Of a DNA stretch of 7,283 bases, positions 1 to 5,013 are shown one piece after another. Origin of the DNA: Campylobacterales bacterium (lineage in GTDB: Bacteria > Campylobacterota > Campylobacteria > Campylobacterales > Hydrogenimonadaceae); assembly GCA_027067015.1 (NCBI GenBank), contig JAMOMS010000233.1, positions 1 through 7,283 on the forward strand, given 5' to 3'. How positions within the stretch are numbered: the first letter of the stretch is position 1; each line of letters begins with the position of its first letter. The notes under the pieces were generated by a model, which saw nothing but the letters and a program-made list of their open reading frames with translations, was not told the DNA's origin and did not search any database. A program made the position numbers and the translations under genes.

Positions 1-1
1 C

Positions 2-403
2 GCCATAAGCGAAGGGGCCAGATGTATCGCCGGCGGTAAGATCAACGAGGGGCTTTTCATGCCCACCGTCATGGCGGACGTGACCGACGAGATGGCCATT
101 ATCTGCGAGGAGGTCTTCGCGCCGATCGTGAGTCTGGTCAAAGTCGAAGGTTTCGACGAAGCGGTAAGTAAAATGAACGACTCGCCCTATGGACTGCAGT
201 TTAGTCTATTTACCAACGACCTGAAGATGACCCAAAAGGCGCTGGAGCGTTTCGAGTGCGGGGGGATTGTCGTCAACGACGTGCCCACCGTGCGCTTTGA
301 CATTCAGCCCTACGGCGGCGTGAAGCTCAGCGGCGTGGGGCGCGAGGGGCCGCAGTTTGCCTTGGAGGAGTTTACCGAGATCCAGTCGGTGGTGATCTTC
401 TGA
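2..403 (+). CDS. Aldehyde dehydrogenase family protein, C-terminal part (5' end outside window)
   Basis: This is the last 133 codons of an NAD(P)-dependent aldehyde dehydrogenase, a soluble enzyme that oxidises an aldehyde to the acid. The frame is already open at base 2, so the ATG at 59 is internal. Visible family marks are the EEVFAPI motif (the E-x-F whose Glu and Phe contact the cofactor ribose), the NDSPYGLQ segment, GGIVVND and the PYGGVKLSGVGREG segment near the end, followed by a normal ALDH C-terminus. The catalytic Cys and general-base Glu lie upstream of the window. The GGIVVNDVPT...YGGVK pattern resembles lactaldehyde, succinate-semialdehyde or non-phosphorylating glyceraldehyde-3-phosphate type members, but the substrate cannot be assigned from this fragment. 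The TGA stop (401-403) also supplies the TGn of the next gene's extended -10. Confidence 0.93.
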   Translation, partial: AISEGARCIAGGKINEGLFMPTVMADVTDEMAIICEEVFAPIVSLVKVEGFDEAVSKMNDSPYGLQFSLFTNDLKMTQKALERFECGGIVVNDVPTVRFDIQPYGGVKLSGVGREGPQFALEEFTEIQSVVIF

Positions 404-425
404 TATAATGACAGAAAACTGTACA
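401..425 (+). promoter_or_regulatory. Promoter and likely operator of the toxin-antitoxin pair
   Basis: A perfect TATAAT (404-409) is preceded by TGA at 401-403, giving an extended -10. The expected -35 position (about 381-386, TCCAGT) is poor, which an extended -10 can offset. Downstream lie a dyad ACAG-N4-CTGT (411-422) and the palindrome TGTACA (420-425). TGTACA is the core of the operator repeats bound by YefM and YefM-YoeB in E. coli. Its position between -10 and Shine-Dalgarno suits autorepression by the antitoxin encoded just after it. The promoter call is strong by eye; operator function is inferred. Confidence 0.65.
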
Positions 426-436
426 AGGAACTGTCC

Positions 437-697
437 ATGCAAGTGGTCAACTACACCAAAGCCCGCAACAACCTGCGCAAACTGATCGACGCCGCGGTCG
501 ATCATGATGAGGAGATCATCATCACCACCCGTGATGAGAAGACGGTGGTGATGATCTCGCTCGATCAGTACAACCTCACCCACGCCCAGATTCGCCGTGA
601 TGTCAAAGAGGCGTTTGAAGACATTGAAAAGGGGCGGTTGCTCTCTGTCGACGAAGCCTTTGAGGATGTCATGCGTGCCATCGCAAAAAAAGCCTAA
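437..697 (+). CDS. Type II antitoxin, YefM/Phd family
   Basis: An 86-residue protein with the Phd/YefM plan. The N-terminal DNA-binding/dimerisation part (residues 1-55) starts MQVVNYTKARNNLRKLID and carries the typical EIIITTRDEKTVVMISLDQYN strand-turn-strand. An acidic, probably flexible C-terminus (about 56-86) would wrap and neutralise the toxin. The ATG at 437 is supported by AAGGA (425-429) with a 7-base spacer. It is the first gene after the extended -10 promoter, and the toxin frame begins inside its last codons, so the two are translationally linked. As in the family, the protein probably represses its own promoter, alone or with the toxin. The family assignment is confident; the exact subfamily is not. 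Confidence 0.88.
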   Translation: MQVVNYTKARNNLRKLIDAAVDHDEEIIITTRDEKTVVMISLDQYNLTHAQIRRDVKEAFEDIEKGRLLSVDEAFEDVMRAIAKKA

Positions 698-974
698 CGC
701 GGTCTATCTGACATCCAAAGCCAAAAAGAGGCTTTTGGAACACGGCCTCTATCTGCTTGAAAAAACGGGTGATGTGCAAAAGGCCAATGCGTTTTTGGCC
801 CGGATGCAAAGCTATCTGAAAGAGACACTTCTTGCCTATCCCCGGATCGGTCGGCCCGCTTCCGAGTTTGGCAAAGGGGTGAGAAAGTTTGTTTACCAGC
901 GTTTTACCGTACTTTATGTTATTGAAAGTGACGCTGTTGTTATTTTGACCATTTACCGGGAGAACCTACCATGA
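666..974 (+). CDS. Type II toxin, RelE/ParE superfamily
   Basis: About 102 residues with the RelE/ParE fold signature. An N-terminal strand (VYLTSKAKKRL) and two helices are followed by the PRIGRP turn, the basic GVRKFVYQRF segment, then the YVIESDAVVILTIYREN strands that end the fold. RelE members cleave mRNA on the ribosome; ParE members poison gyrase. The sequence does not clearly decide between them, and no catalytic set can be named with certainty. The start is ambiguous. ATG 666 directly abuts GAGG (662-665). GTG 675 has the same GAGG at a 9-base spacing, so the protein may begin three codons later. Either start overlaps the antitoxin gene (by 32 or 23 bases), as in coupled TA pairs. 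The TGA stop shares ATGA with the next gene. Confidence 0.83.
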   Translation: MSCVPSQKKPNAVYLTSKAKKRLLEHGLYLLEKTGDVQKANAFLARMQSYLKETLLAYPRIGRPASEFGKGVRKFVYQRFTVLYVIESDAVVILTIYRENLP

Positions 975-1435
975 AAAAAGCGGCGTTAAGCGCCTGTCTG
1001 GCCGGACGAAACTGCCGTTACAACGGCGAGATCAAGGGGCGTTTTGAGGTGGTGGCGAAGCTTGAGAAAGAGGGGTATGAGATCGTGCTTTTTTGCCCCG
1101 AAGATGCCTGCTTCGGCACGCCAAGAGAAGCGATGGATTTGACGGTTACAGATGAGGGCGTCAAGGCGCTCACCAAATTTAGCGGCGAGGATCGTACCCC
1201 CTGTATTGCCGAGTATGCCGAAAAATTTTTCAACGACCACCCCGACGTTACTCTTTTTGTCGGCAAGGCCCGAAGTCCCAGTTGCGGAGTTTGCAGTGCC
1301 AGGCTGTATGATGAGGAGGGCAATCTTTTAAGCGACAAAGAGGCGGGTATCATGGCCGCCGAGGCCAAAGCGAGAGCCATTGAAACACTTGATGACGAGA
1401 TATTTTTGCCAAAACCGGACACGACGCTGTCGTAA
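971..1435 (+). CDS. DUF523 family protein, probable Fe-S protein (TudS-like fold)
   Basis: A 154-residue DUF523 protein. Characteristic motifs are SACLAGRNCRYNG (residues 7-19, Cys9 and Cys15), LFCPEDACFGTPRE (Cys42, Cys47, PR at 51-52) and the KARSPSCGVC block (99-108, Cys105 and Cys108). One characterised relative, thiouracil desulfidase TudS, binds a [4Fe-4S] cluster through three conserved cysteines. A similar cluster is inferred here, but the substrate is unknown and no desulfidase activity should be assumed. The protein is soluble, with no signal peptide or membrane segment. Its ATG overlaps the toxin stop as ATGA, so it is probably translated from the toxin-antitoxin message. A short ACGAC-GCT-GTCGT dyad at the stop lacks a U-tract and is not a convincing terminator. 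Confidence 0.85.
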   Translation: MKKAALSACLAGRNCRYNGEIKGRFEVVAKLEKEGYEIVLFCPEDACFGTPREAMDLTVTDEGVKALTKFSGEDRTPCIAEYAEKFFNDHPDVTLFVGKARSPSCGVCSARLYDEEGNLLSDKEAGIMAAEAKARAIETLDDEIFLPKPDTTLS

Positions 1436-1439
1436 AGGA

Positions 1440-1448
1440 TGATAAAAT
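1440..1448 (+). promoter_or_regulatory. Candidate cas operon promoter (extended -10)
   Basis: TGATAAAAT combines a TGn extension (1440-1442) with a TAAAAT -10 box (1443-1448), 27 bases before the cas6 ATG. It has the same layout as the TGATATAAT promoter at 401-409. No good -35 is visible. Transcription would start near 1455, leaving a short leader. It is the only promoter-like site seen immediately before cas6; read-through from the upstream operon remains possible. Confidence 0.45.
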
Positions 1449-1486
1449 GTGAAGCAGTGACGCCAAAGGAGAGCCATGCTTCACAT
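1447..1486. repeat. Perfect 9-bp inverted repeat around the cas6 start
   Basis: ATGTGAAGC (1447-1455) is exactly reverse-complementary to GCTTCACAT (1478-1486), with 22 bases between. The interval holds the cas6 Shine-Dalgarno and the first two bases of the start codon; the G of ATG is the first base of the right arm. As RNA it would form a 9-bp hairpin carrying the ribosome site in its loop. As DNA it could be a dyad operator running from the -10 to the start codon. Confidence 0.6.
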
Positions 1487-2138
1487 CACAGCCCGCACAC
1501 CAACGGCCAAACTCAAAATCCGTCGCGCCATGTCGCGGCTTTTTCAAGCGTACTGTTACACCTACTTGCCACCCAAAGAGCATGAAGGCTACAAACACCC
1601 CTTCGGCAAACGCTTCAAGCGCACCAACTTTCGTATACGCTACTTTGACGATCGCTTTGAGATAGACTTTACCGCGCTGGATGAAGCCTATGAGCAGACA
1701 TTGGCGCTGGCACTGCTTAAAGAGGGGCTCAAGCTGGGAGAGGTGCGTTTTGCCGAAACGACGGTAAGCCTTCATCAGCGTGAGATTCCCGAAGGCGCGC
1801 TCAAGGTCAAAGGCTTTGTCTGCGCGGCGATTAAAAATCCGCTGACCAAACGCAAAATCTTTCTTGAACCCGGCGAAGCGCGCCATACCGAGATCGTTGC
1901 TAACCACACCTTGCAAAAATACGAAACACTCTTTGGCAAACCCTACGAAGGAACGCTTCGCATTACCCCGCTGTGGCAAAGCCCGAAACCGCAAACCTTT
2001 TGGTACGACAAAACCCCCTATGTGGCGTGGGAAGCCAAATACGAAATAGAAGCCGACGCGTCGATGAAACGGCTGTTGCTAACGACGGGAATGGGGAGTG
2101 ATACGATGAAAAATCTGGGGTTTTTGGAGGTGGTGTAA
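1476..2138 (+). CDS. cas6: CRISPR-associated endoribonuclease Cas6
   Basis: A 220-residue Cas6, the metal-independent RNase that cuts pre-crRNA within each repeat and gives crRNAs their 5' handle. The length fits the family (two ferredoxin-like domains). The C-terminal half has the family arrangement ending in the glycine-rich loop GMGS (205-208) and NLGFLEVV (213-220), which contacts the repeat. His36 and His41, in the N-terminal segment HEGYKHPFGKRFKR, are candidates for the catalytic histidine; I cannot choose between them without an alignment. AAAGGAG (1465-1471) supports ATG 1476, although the 4-base spacer is short. First position in the operon is normal for type I-B. What follows is not: 188 bases and an abi gene separate it from cas8b. 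Confidence 0.9.
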   Translation: MLHITARTPTAKLKIRRAMSRLFQAYCYTYLPPKEHEGYKHPFGKRFKRTNFRIRYFDDRFEIDFTALDEAYEQTLALALLKEGLKLGEVRFAETTVSLHQREIPEGALKVKGFVCAAIKNPLTKRKIFLEPGEARHTEIVANHTLQKYETLFGKPYEGTLRITPLWQSPKPQTFWYDKTPYVAWEAKYEIEADASMKRLLLTTGMGSDTMKNLGFLEVV

Positions 2139-2192
2139 TGAAAACGGCAATCTCATGAATGGCAATTAAGTTGATTGTAAGGATTAAGAAAG

Positions 2193-2330
2193 TTGAGTCC
2201 CTATACCGCGGCCAGCGTCACCGCCAACGGCGGGAGAGGCAACCCCTACTTAGCTTCGGGTGATACCGCGGCCTATAACAGTGTAAGTATAGCGTATGAA
2301 ACGCTAATGGAAACTTATGGTGGAATATGA
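2193..2330 (+). CDS. Possible small protein (45 codons, TTG start) or remnant of a gene
   Basis: A frame with no stop from 2181 can start at TTG 2193, preceded by AAGGA (2179-2183) at a 9-base spacing. It ends at TGA 2328-2330, sharing ATGA with the abi start. The product is small, polar and rich in Ala, Thr, Gly and Tyr, starting SPYTAASVTANGGRGNPYLA and ending ETLMETYGGI. Two copies of x-TAA lie 20 residues apart, encoded by the 11-bp DNA repeat. I recognise no family. The exact junction matches the ATGA coupling used elsewhere in this window, which argues for real translation. The rare start codon and short length argue for a relic, or for chance inside a structured RNA. Confidence 0.35.
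   Translation: MSPYTAASVTANGGRGNPYLASGDTAAYNSVSIAYETLMETYGGI
2202..2306 (+). ncRNA. Candidate structured RNA upstream of the abi gene
   Basis: Pairing by eye gives a nested fold: TATA 2202-2205 with 2274-2277, GGCC 2210-2213 with 2270-2273, and TCACC 2218-2222 with GGTGA 2259-2263. Inside it are a GCC-AAC-GGC mini-hairpin (2223-2231; alternatively CCGCC/GGCGG 2221-2225/2229-2233) and GGG/CCC pairing (2232-2234/2243-2245). A separate hairpin TAGCGT-ATGAA-ACGCTA follows at 2290-2306. No energies were computed and no known RNA family was matched. The reason to consider it is position: it directly precedes an Abi_2-type HEPN gene, and some AbiF-like members are reported to work with an adjacent non-coding RNA. 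Confidence 0.22.
2203..2273 (+). repeat. Pair of 11-bp direct repeats, 60 bp apart
   Basis: ATACCGCGGCC occurs at 2203-2213 and again at 2263-2273. Each copy contains the palindrome CCGCGG. The copies are 60 bp apart, a multiple of three, so they are in phase with the 45-codon frame. Only two copies exist and the repeat is far shorter than a CRISPR repeat. Confidence 0.7.
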
Positions 2331-3106
2331 AACAACGCATTAAAGAGCTTTTTTCTACTCAACGTTTGTCGCGGTACTGCTTACCCGGTCAGTCTGATGT
2401 TGACGCGCAATGCTTTATCAACTATTTAAGCGGCGTTAAGCGGGCTGAGTCGCTCTATTTTGCTTTACATCTTATTGAAGTGACGTTACGCAACGCTATC
2501 TACTACGCCTACAAAAAACACCATGCGTCCCAAGATTTTTTCTATTTACATCATACACATATTCGCGACAAGTATCTTAAGCGAAAAGAGTTTCACTCCA
2601 GAGAGTGCTGGAAAATGCTTTGCGGTGCGCGGGCGGCTCTGGTGCGCCGCAATGAACCTATTCATGAGGGTAAATTAATTGCCGAGCTCAACTTTGGGTT
2701 CTGGACAAAGCTTATGGAAGGCAAGCATCAAAATTATGACACTATGTGGCGGAAAATCTTTTTTGACGTTTTTTCCTATCATCCCCAACGAAACGCGTCT
2801 GTTTCTATACACCGATTAAAACAGGATGTATGGCAAAAATTTGAACGTATTAGAAAACTTCGTAACCGGGTATTTCACTACGAACCGATTGCGCCATTGG
2901 CACCAGATGAAAGATACAGAGAAATAGAAGAGATTTTGGGATGGATCGATAACGATTTACCGTCGTTACTGCGCTTAAGTGAATATGAAACGCACCGTTG
3001 GCAAGAGCCGTATATTGCCAAGATATTAAAACTCTCAAAGTGGCGGTGGCGCAGGCAACAGGTGTGTTTTAAACGTTTTTTCGGCTCTAAAAGGAGGGGA
3101 CTATGA
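2327..3106 (+). CDS. Abi_2 (AbiD/AbiF-like) HEPN-domain protein, putative RNase
   Basis: A 259-residue abortive-infection-type protein. Marks of the Abi_2 family, in order, are the N-terminal RLSRYCLPG segment, ESLYFALHLIEVTLRNAIYYAY (about 43-64), LNFGFWTKLME in the middle, and RKLRNRVFHYEPI, which holds the HEPN signature R179-x4-H184. HEPN proteins with this motif are usually metal-independent RNases that arrest phage-infected cells. RNase activity here is inferred from the intact motif. The last 30 residues are strongly basic (KWRWRRQQ...KRFFGSKRRG), possibly RNA-binding. The start shares ATGA with the preceding 45-codon frame and has only a weak, close GGTGGA (2319-2324). The stop shares ATGA with cas8b, so the gene is built into the cas operon. 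It is not a normal type I-B component. Confidence 0.85.
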   Translation: MKQRIKELFSTQRLSRYCLPGQSDVDAQCFINYLSGVKRAESLYFALHLIEVTLRNAIYYAYKKHHASQDFFYLHHTHIRDKYLKRKEFHSRECWKMLCGARAALVRRNEPIHEGKLIAELNFGFWTKLMEGKHQNYDTMWRKIFFDVFSYHPQRNASVSIHRLKQDVWQKFERIRKLRNRVFHYEPIAPLAPDERYREIEEILGWIDNDLPSLLRLSEYETHRWQEPYIAKILKLSKWRWRRQQVCFKRFFGSKRRGL

Positions 3107-4581
3107 GCCTGGCACATAAGCTTTATCGTCTTGGCATGGCGGTAAAAGAAGATGAGATTAAAAAGACTTATGAAGTTGACATCGATGCATTCAAAGATAG
3201 TAGCTACATCACATTGGTAGTGGATTTTTCGGTAAAAGAGGGCAAGCTTACCGGAGAGCCTCGGTTGTATGAAAGCTCATTGGATCGTTTGCAACACTTT
3301 TTTACTAAAAAACTTGGTGGAACCAGCGACTCTTATTACCTTTATCCCAATTTTTACTACCAAAACGAAAAGGAGTTACTAAAAAAATTTCAAGCCAGTC
3401 GTCATACGTTGCGCAAGTCTTTGTTACGCTTTGGCAAACCGGAGCACCACAATCTTGTCAAACCCGTGCTGGAGTGGATAGAAGGTTATAAAAAAGATAC
3501 TTTGGGGTTTGGAAAGTATCAAAAAGGTAACTATTTTTTGGTTTTGACGGTGAACGGCAAGAGTTTTGTCGAGTGGATGCCCGAAATGTGGAGTGGGTTT
3601 TACAAAGATTTTGTATCGCCTCACATTGAAGGAAAAGGGAAGCGTCCTGTTCCAAAACTTGAAGAAGCTATCGATGCGATTACGGGGCAAAAGGCACTAT
3701 GCGGGTACAACCCTGACGTAAAATTTTTTACCTACGATAATTACGACGACATACTTAAACCCGATATTATCAATAAGCTTCCGCTAAGCAAAGAAAGTGC
3801 GGCGGCCATTAAACGCGGATGGTTGTTTGCGGTAGAGCATTTGCGGTTTTTTCATATGGGATTGGAGTATATGATTTTGCCCTCTACGGTGTTTGACGAT
3901 CGCGAGGTGTTGCGTTTGATTGTCGATGCGATGGTGGGCGCTAAGAGTATGCAAGAGACGGCAAGTAATGAGGGGTATATCGCCACGCTTTTGAAAGAGA
4001 TTTCCGAATACTCCCTTCGCGGCGGAGTGATGATGGATATACTCTTTTTAGAGTATAACGCCACCAACAAATCGGTAAAAATCTTTGGCTCTCTTGAAGA
4101 TCTGTTACCTAGCAGGATCGCTCGAACTGTGCAAGTCATGCAGGAGAAAAAGATCGAAGACAGTGTGCTAAAAGATGCCGCAAAATTAAAAGAGGGGTAT
4201 ATTTATCTGGCGGATTATTTGATGCCCGTAACACAAACGGCAGAAACGCTTAAATCTAAAAAAGGCTTGCAAAACGCCTTGCGTCAAGAGCGGATTGCCT
4301 TGGCCAAACTCCTTTTGGGGTATCGTACGCTTGATTGGCAGGCCTTGATGAAGGCGTTTGAACACTATCGAATGTACCGCTATCAGCATAAAGAGAAGAA
4401 AGTGACCCGACGGCTTGTGCAAAAAAAGGAAAAAAAGCAAACCGAACCGGATCGCAATGTCGGCGTTTTGGAATGGTTGGCGTTCCCTGAACGGTTTGTA
4501 CCTCAAGAAAAGAGGCTTATGGAGTTTTTTAGGGCCATCGGTGCCATTAAAATGAAAGGAGGGTGTCACGGTGCGGTTTGA
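3103..4581 (+). CDS. cas8b: Type I-B Cascade large subunit Cas8b (Csh1/TM1802 family), lacking the usual C-terminal part
   Basis: A 492-residue Csh1/TM1802-type large subunit, expected to recognise the PAM and hold the Cascade complex on target DNA. Recognisable stretches are the opening SLAHKLYRLG, FFTYDNYDD (about 208-216) and HLRFFHMGLEYMILPS (about 246-261). These match the family's C-x2-C...FYTLD...F.G..Y.liP region. The zinc-binding cysteines normally found there are absent apart from a lone Cys200. A lysine-rich stretch (about 425-445) precedes the end. The protein stops before the helical C-terminal region of fused Csh1 proteins, which is encoded by the next gene; together they total 634 residues, near a full Csh1. 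AAGGAGG (3091-3097) and an ATGA overlap with the abi stop support ATG 3103. Confidence 0.87.
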   Translation: MSLAHKLYRLGMAVKEDEIKKTYEVDIDAFKDSSYITLVVDFSVKEGKLTGEPRLYESSLDRLQHFFTKKLGGTSDSYYLYPNFYYQNEKELLKKFQASRHTLRKSLLRFGKPEHHNLVKPVLEWIEGYKKDTLGFGKYQKGNYFLVLTVNGKSFVEWMPEMWSGFYKDFVSPHIEGKGKRPVPKLEEAIDAITGQKALCGYNPDVKFFTYDNYDDILKPDIINKLPLSKESAAAIKRGWLFAVEHLRFFHMGLEYMILPSTVFDDREVLRLIVDAMVGAKSMQETASNEGYIATLLKEISEYSLRGGVMMDILFLEYNATNKSVKIFGSLEDLLPSRIARTVQVMQEKKIEDSVLKDAAKLKEGYIYLADYLMPVTQTAETLKSKKGLQNALRQERIALAKLLLGYRTLDWQALMKAFEHYRMYRYQHKEKKVTRRLVQKKEKKQTEPDRNVGVLEWLAFPERFVPQEKRLMEFFRAIGAIKMKGGCHGAV

Positions 4582-4999
4582 AGAGTACTTTTTGGAGCAA
4601 AAAAATCGCCATCAAGAAGATCTCTTTTATGATCCGTTGATGGACGGCGCGTACATAACGGGCGCGTTTGCGGCGGCGATTGTTCATTATAGTTGGGAAG
4701 GGGTCTATCAAAAAAACGAAGAGACCGGTCAGTGGGAACAGGTCAACAAAGTCAGCCAAAACGAGAGCTTTAAAAAGTGGCTCTCCATTCGCCCGATCAA
4801 CCGATCCAATCTTTTGCAAATTCGTGATAAAGCGGAGTTTTTTATGCGCCGTTTCGGTTTGTTGAATTCTCTAACAAAAGAGCTGGCCGAGCTTTCGACG
4901 CGTTATTTTTTGCCAAAGCGCCAAAGCGCGGTAAGTGATGCGGAGGTGTCGTTTGCCTTTTCTAGGGGCTATTATGACTTGATGAAATTTTTGAAATAA
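4571..4999 (+). CDS. Separate small-subunit-like protein, candidate Cas11b (equivalent to Csh1 C-terminus)
   Basis: A 142-residue, largely helical protein. The segment DGAYITGAFAAAIVHYSWEG (25-44), later SFKKWLSIRPINRSNL and the ending SDAEVSFAFSRGYYDLMKF match the pattern of the C-terminal region of Csh1/Cas8b. There one expects a GVL-x-GK-V-like helix, F-x-K-L, and a final de-x-x-FyF-x-x-Gy helix. In other type I-B systems this region is also made as a free small subunit, Cas11, by internal translation of cas8b. Here it is its own gene. GTG 4571 is preceded by AAAGGAGGG (4555-4563) at 7 bases and overlaps cas8b by 11 bases in the +1 frame. The strong ribosome site argues against a sequencing frameshift. 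Assignment is by pattern and position, not by a search. Confidence 0.7.
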   Translation: MRFEEYFLEQKNRHQEDLFYDPLMDGAYITGAFAAAIVHYSWEGVYQKNEETGQWEQVNKVSQNESFKKWLSIRPINRSNLLQIRDKAEFFMRRFGLLNSLTKELAELSTRYFLPKRQSAVSDAEVSFAFSRGYYDLMKFLK

Positions 5000-5013
5000 A
5001 AAAGGAGTCAACA

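Larger units (their letters stand above)
2139..2326 (+). other. Unexplained gap between cas6 and the abi gene
   Basis: These 188 bases interrupt an otherwise tightly packed operon. Reading from the left: an ATG at 2138 overlapping the cas6 stop opens a frame of only six codons (MKTAIS), perhaps a leftover of a former downstream gene. Then come a GC-rich block with the 11-bp direct repeat and several possible stems (2202-2277), a 6-bp hairpin at 2290-2306, and a 45-codon frame ending on the abi start. I recognise no known RNA family or insertion-sequence end here. Confidence 0.7.

Noticed and set aside
206..583. Long open frames on the - strand (here, and at 1350-1994, 3852-4139, 4186-4569, 4962-5351)
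   Set aside because: Each is antisense to a + strand gene with recognisable family motifs, and none shows a family signature of its own.
597..665. Upstream extension of the toxin gene to ATG 597
   Set aside because: The extra residues lie wholly inside the antitoxin gene, are basic and low in family similarity, and would make the toxin longer than RelE/ParE proteins usually are.
1421..1433. ACGAC-GCT-GTCGT dyad as a terminator after the DUF523 gene
   Set aside because: Only 5 bp, overlaps the stop codon and has no run of T after it.
2159..2263. 34-codon ATG frame in the gap (MAIKLIVRIKK...)
   Set aside because: No good ribosome site, Arg/Gln-rich composition typical of an off-frame reading of GC-rich DNA, and no neat junction with a neighbouring gene.
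2203..2273. Repeats in the cas6-abi gap as a CRISPR array
   Set aside because: Only two copies of an 11-bp match; a CRISPR repeat would be about 28-37 bp with several copies and even spacers.
4555..4581. Frameshift mutation breaking cas8b
   Set aside because: The downstream frame has its own strong AAAGGAGGG and GTG at ideal spacing, and both products look intact, so a natural split is more likely than a mutation or sequencing error.
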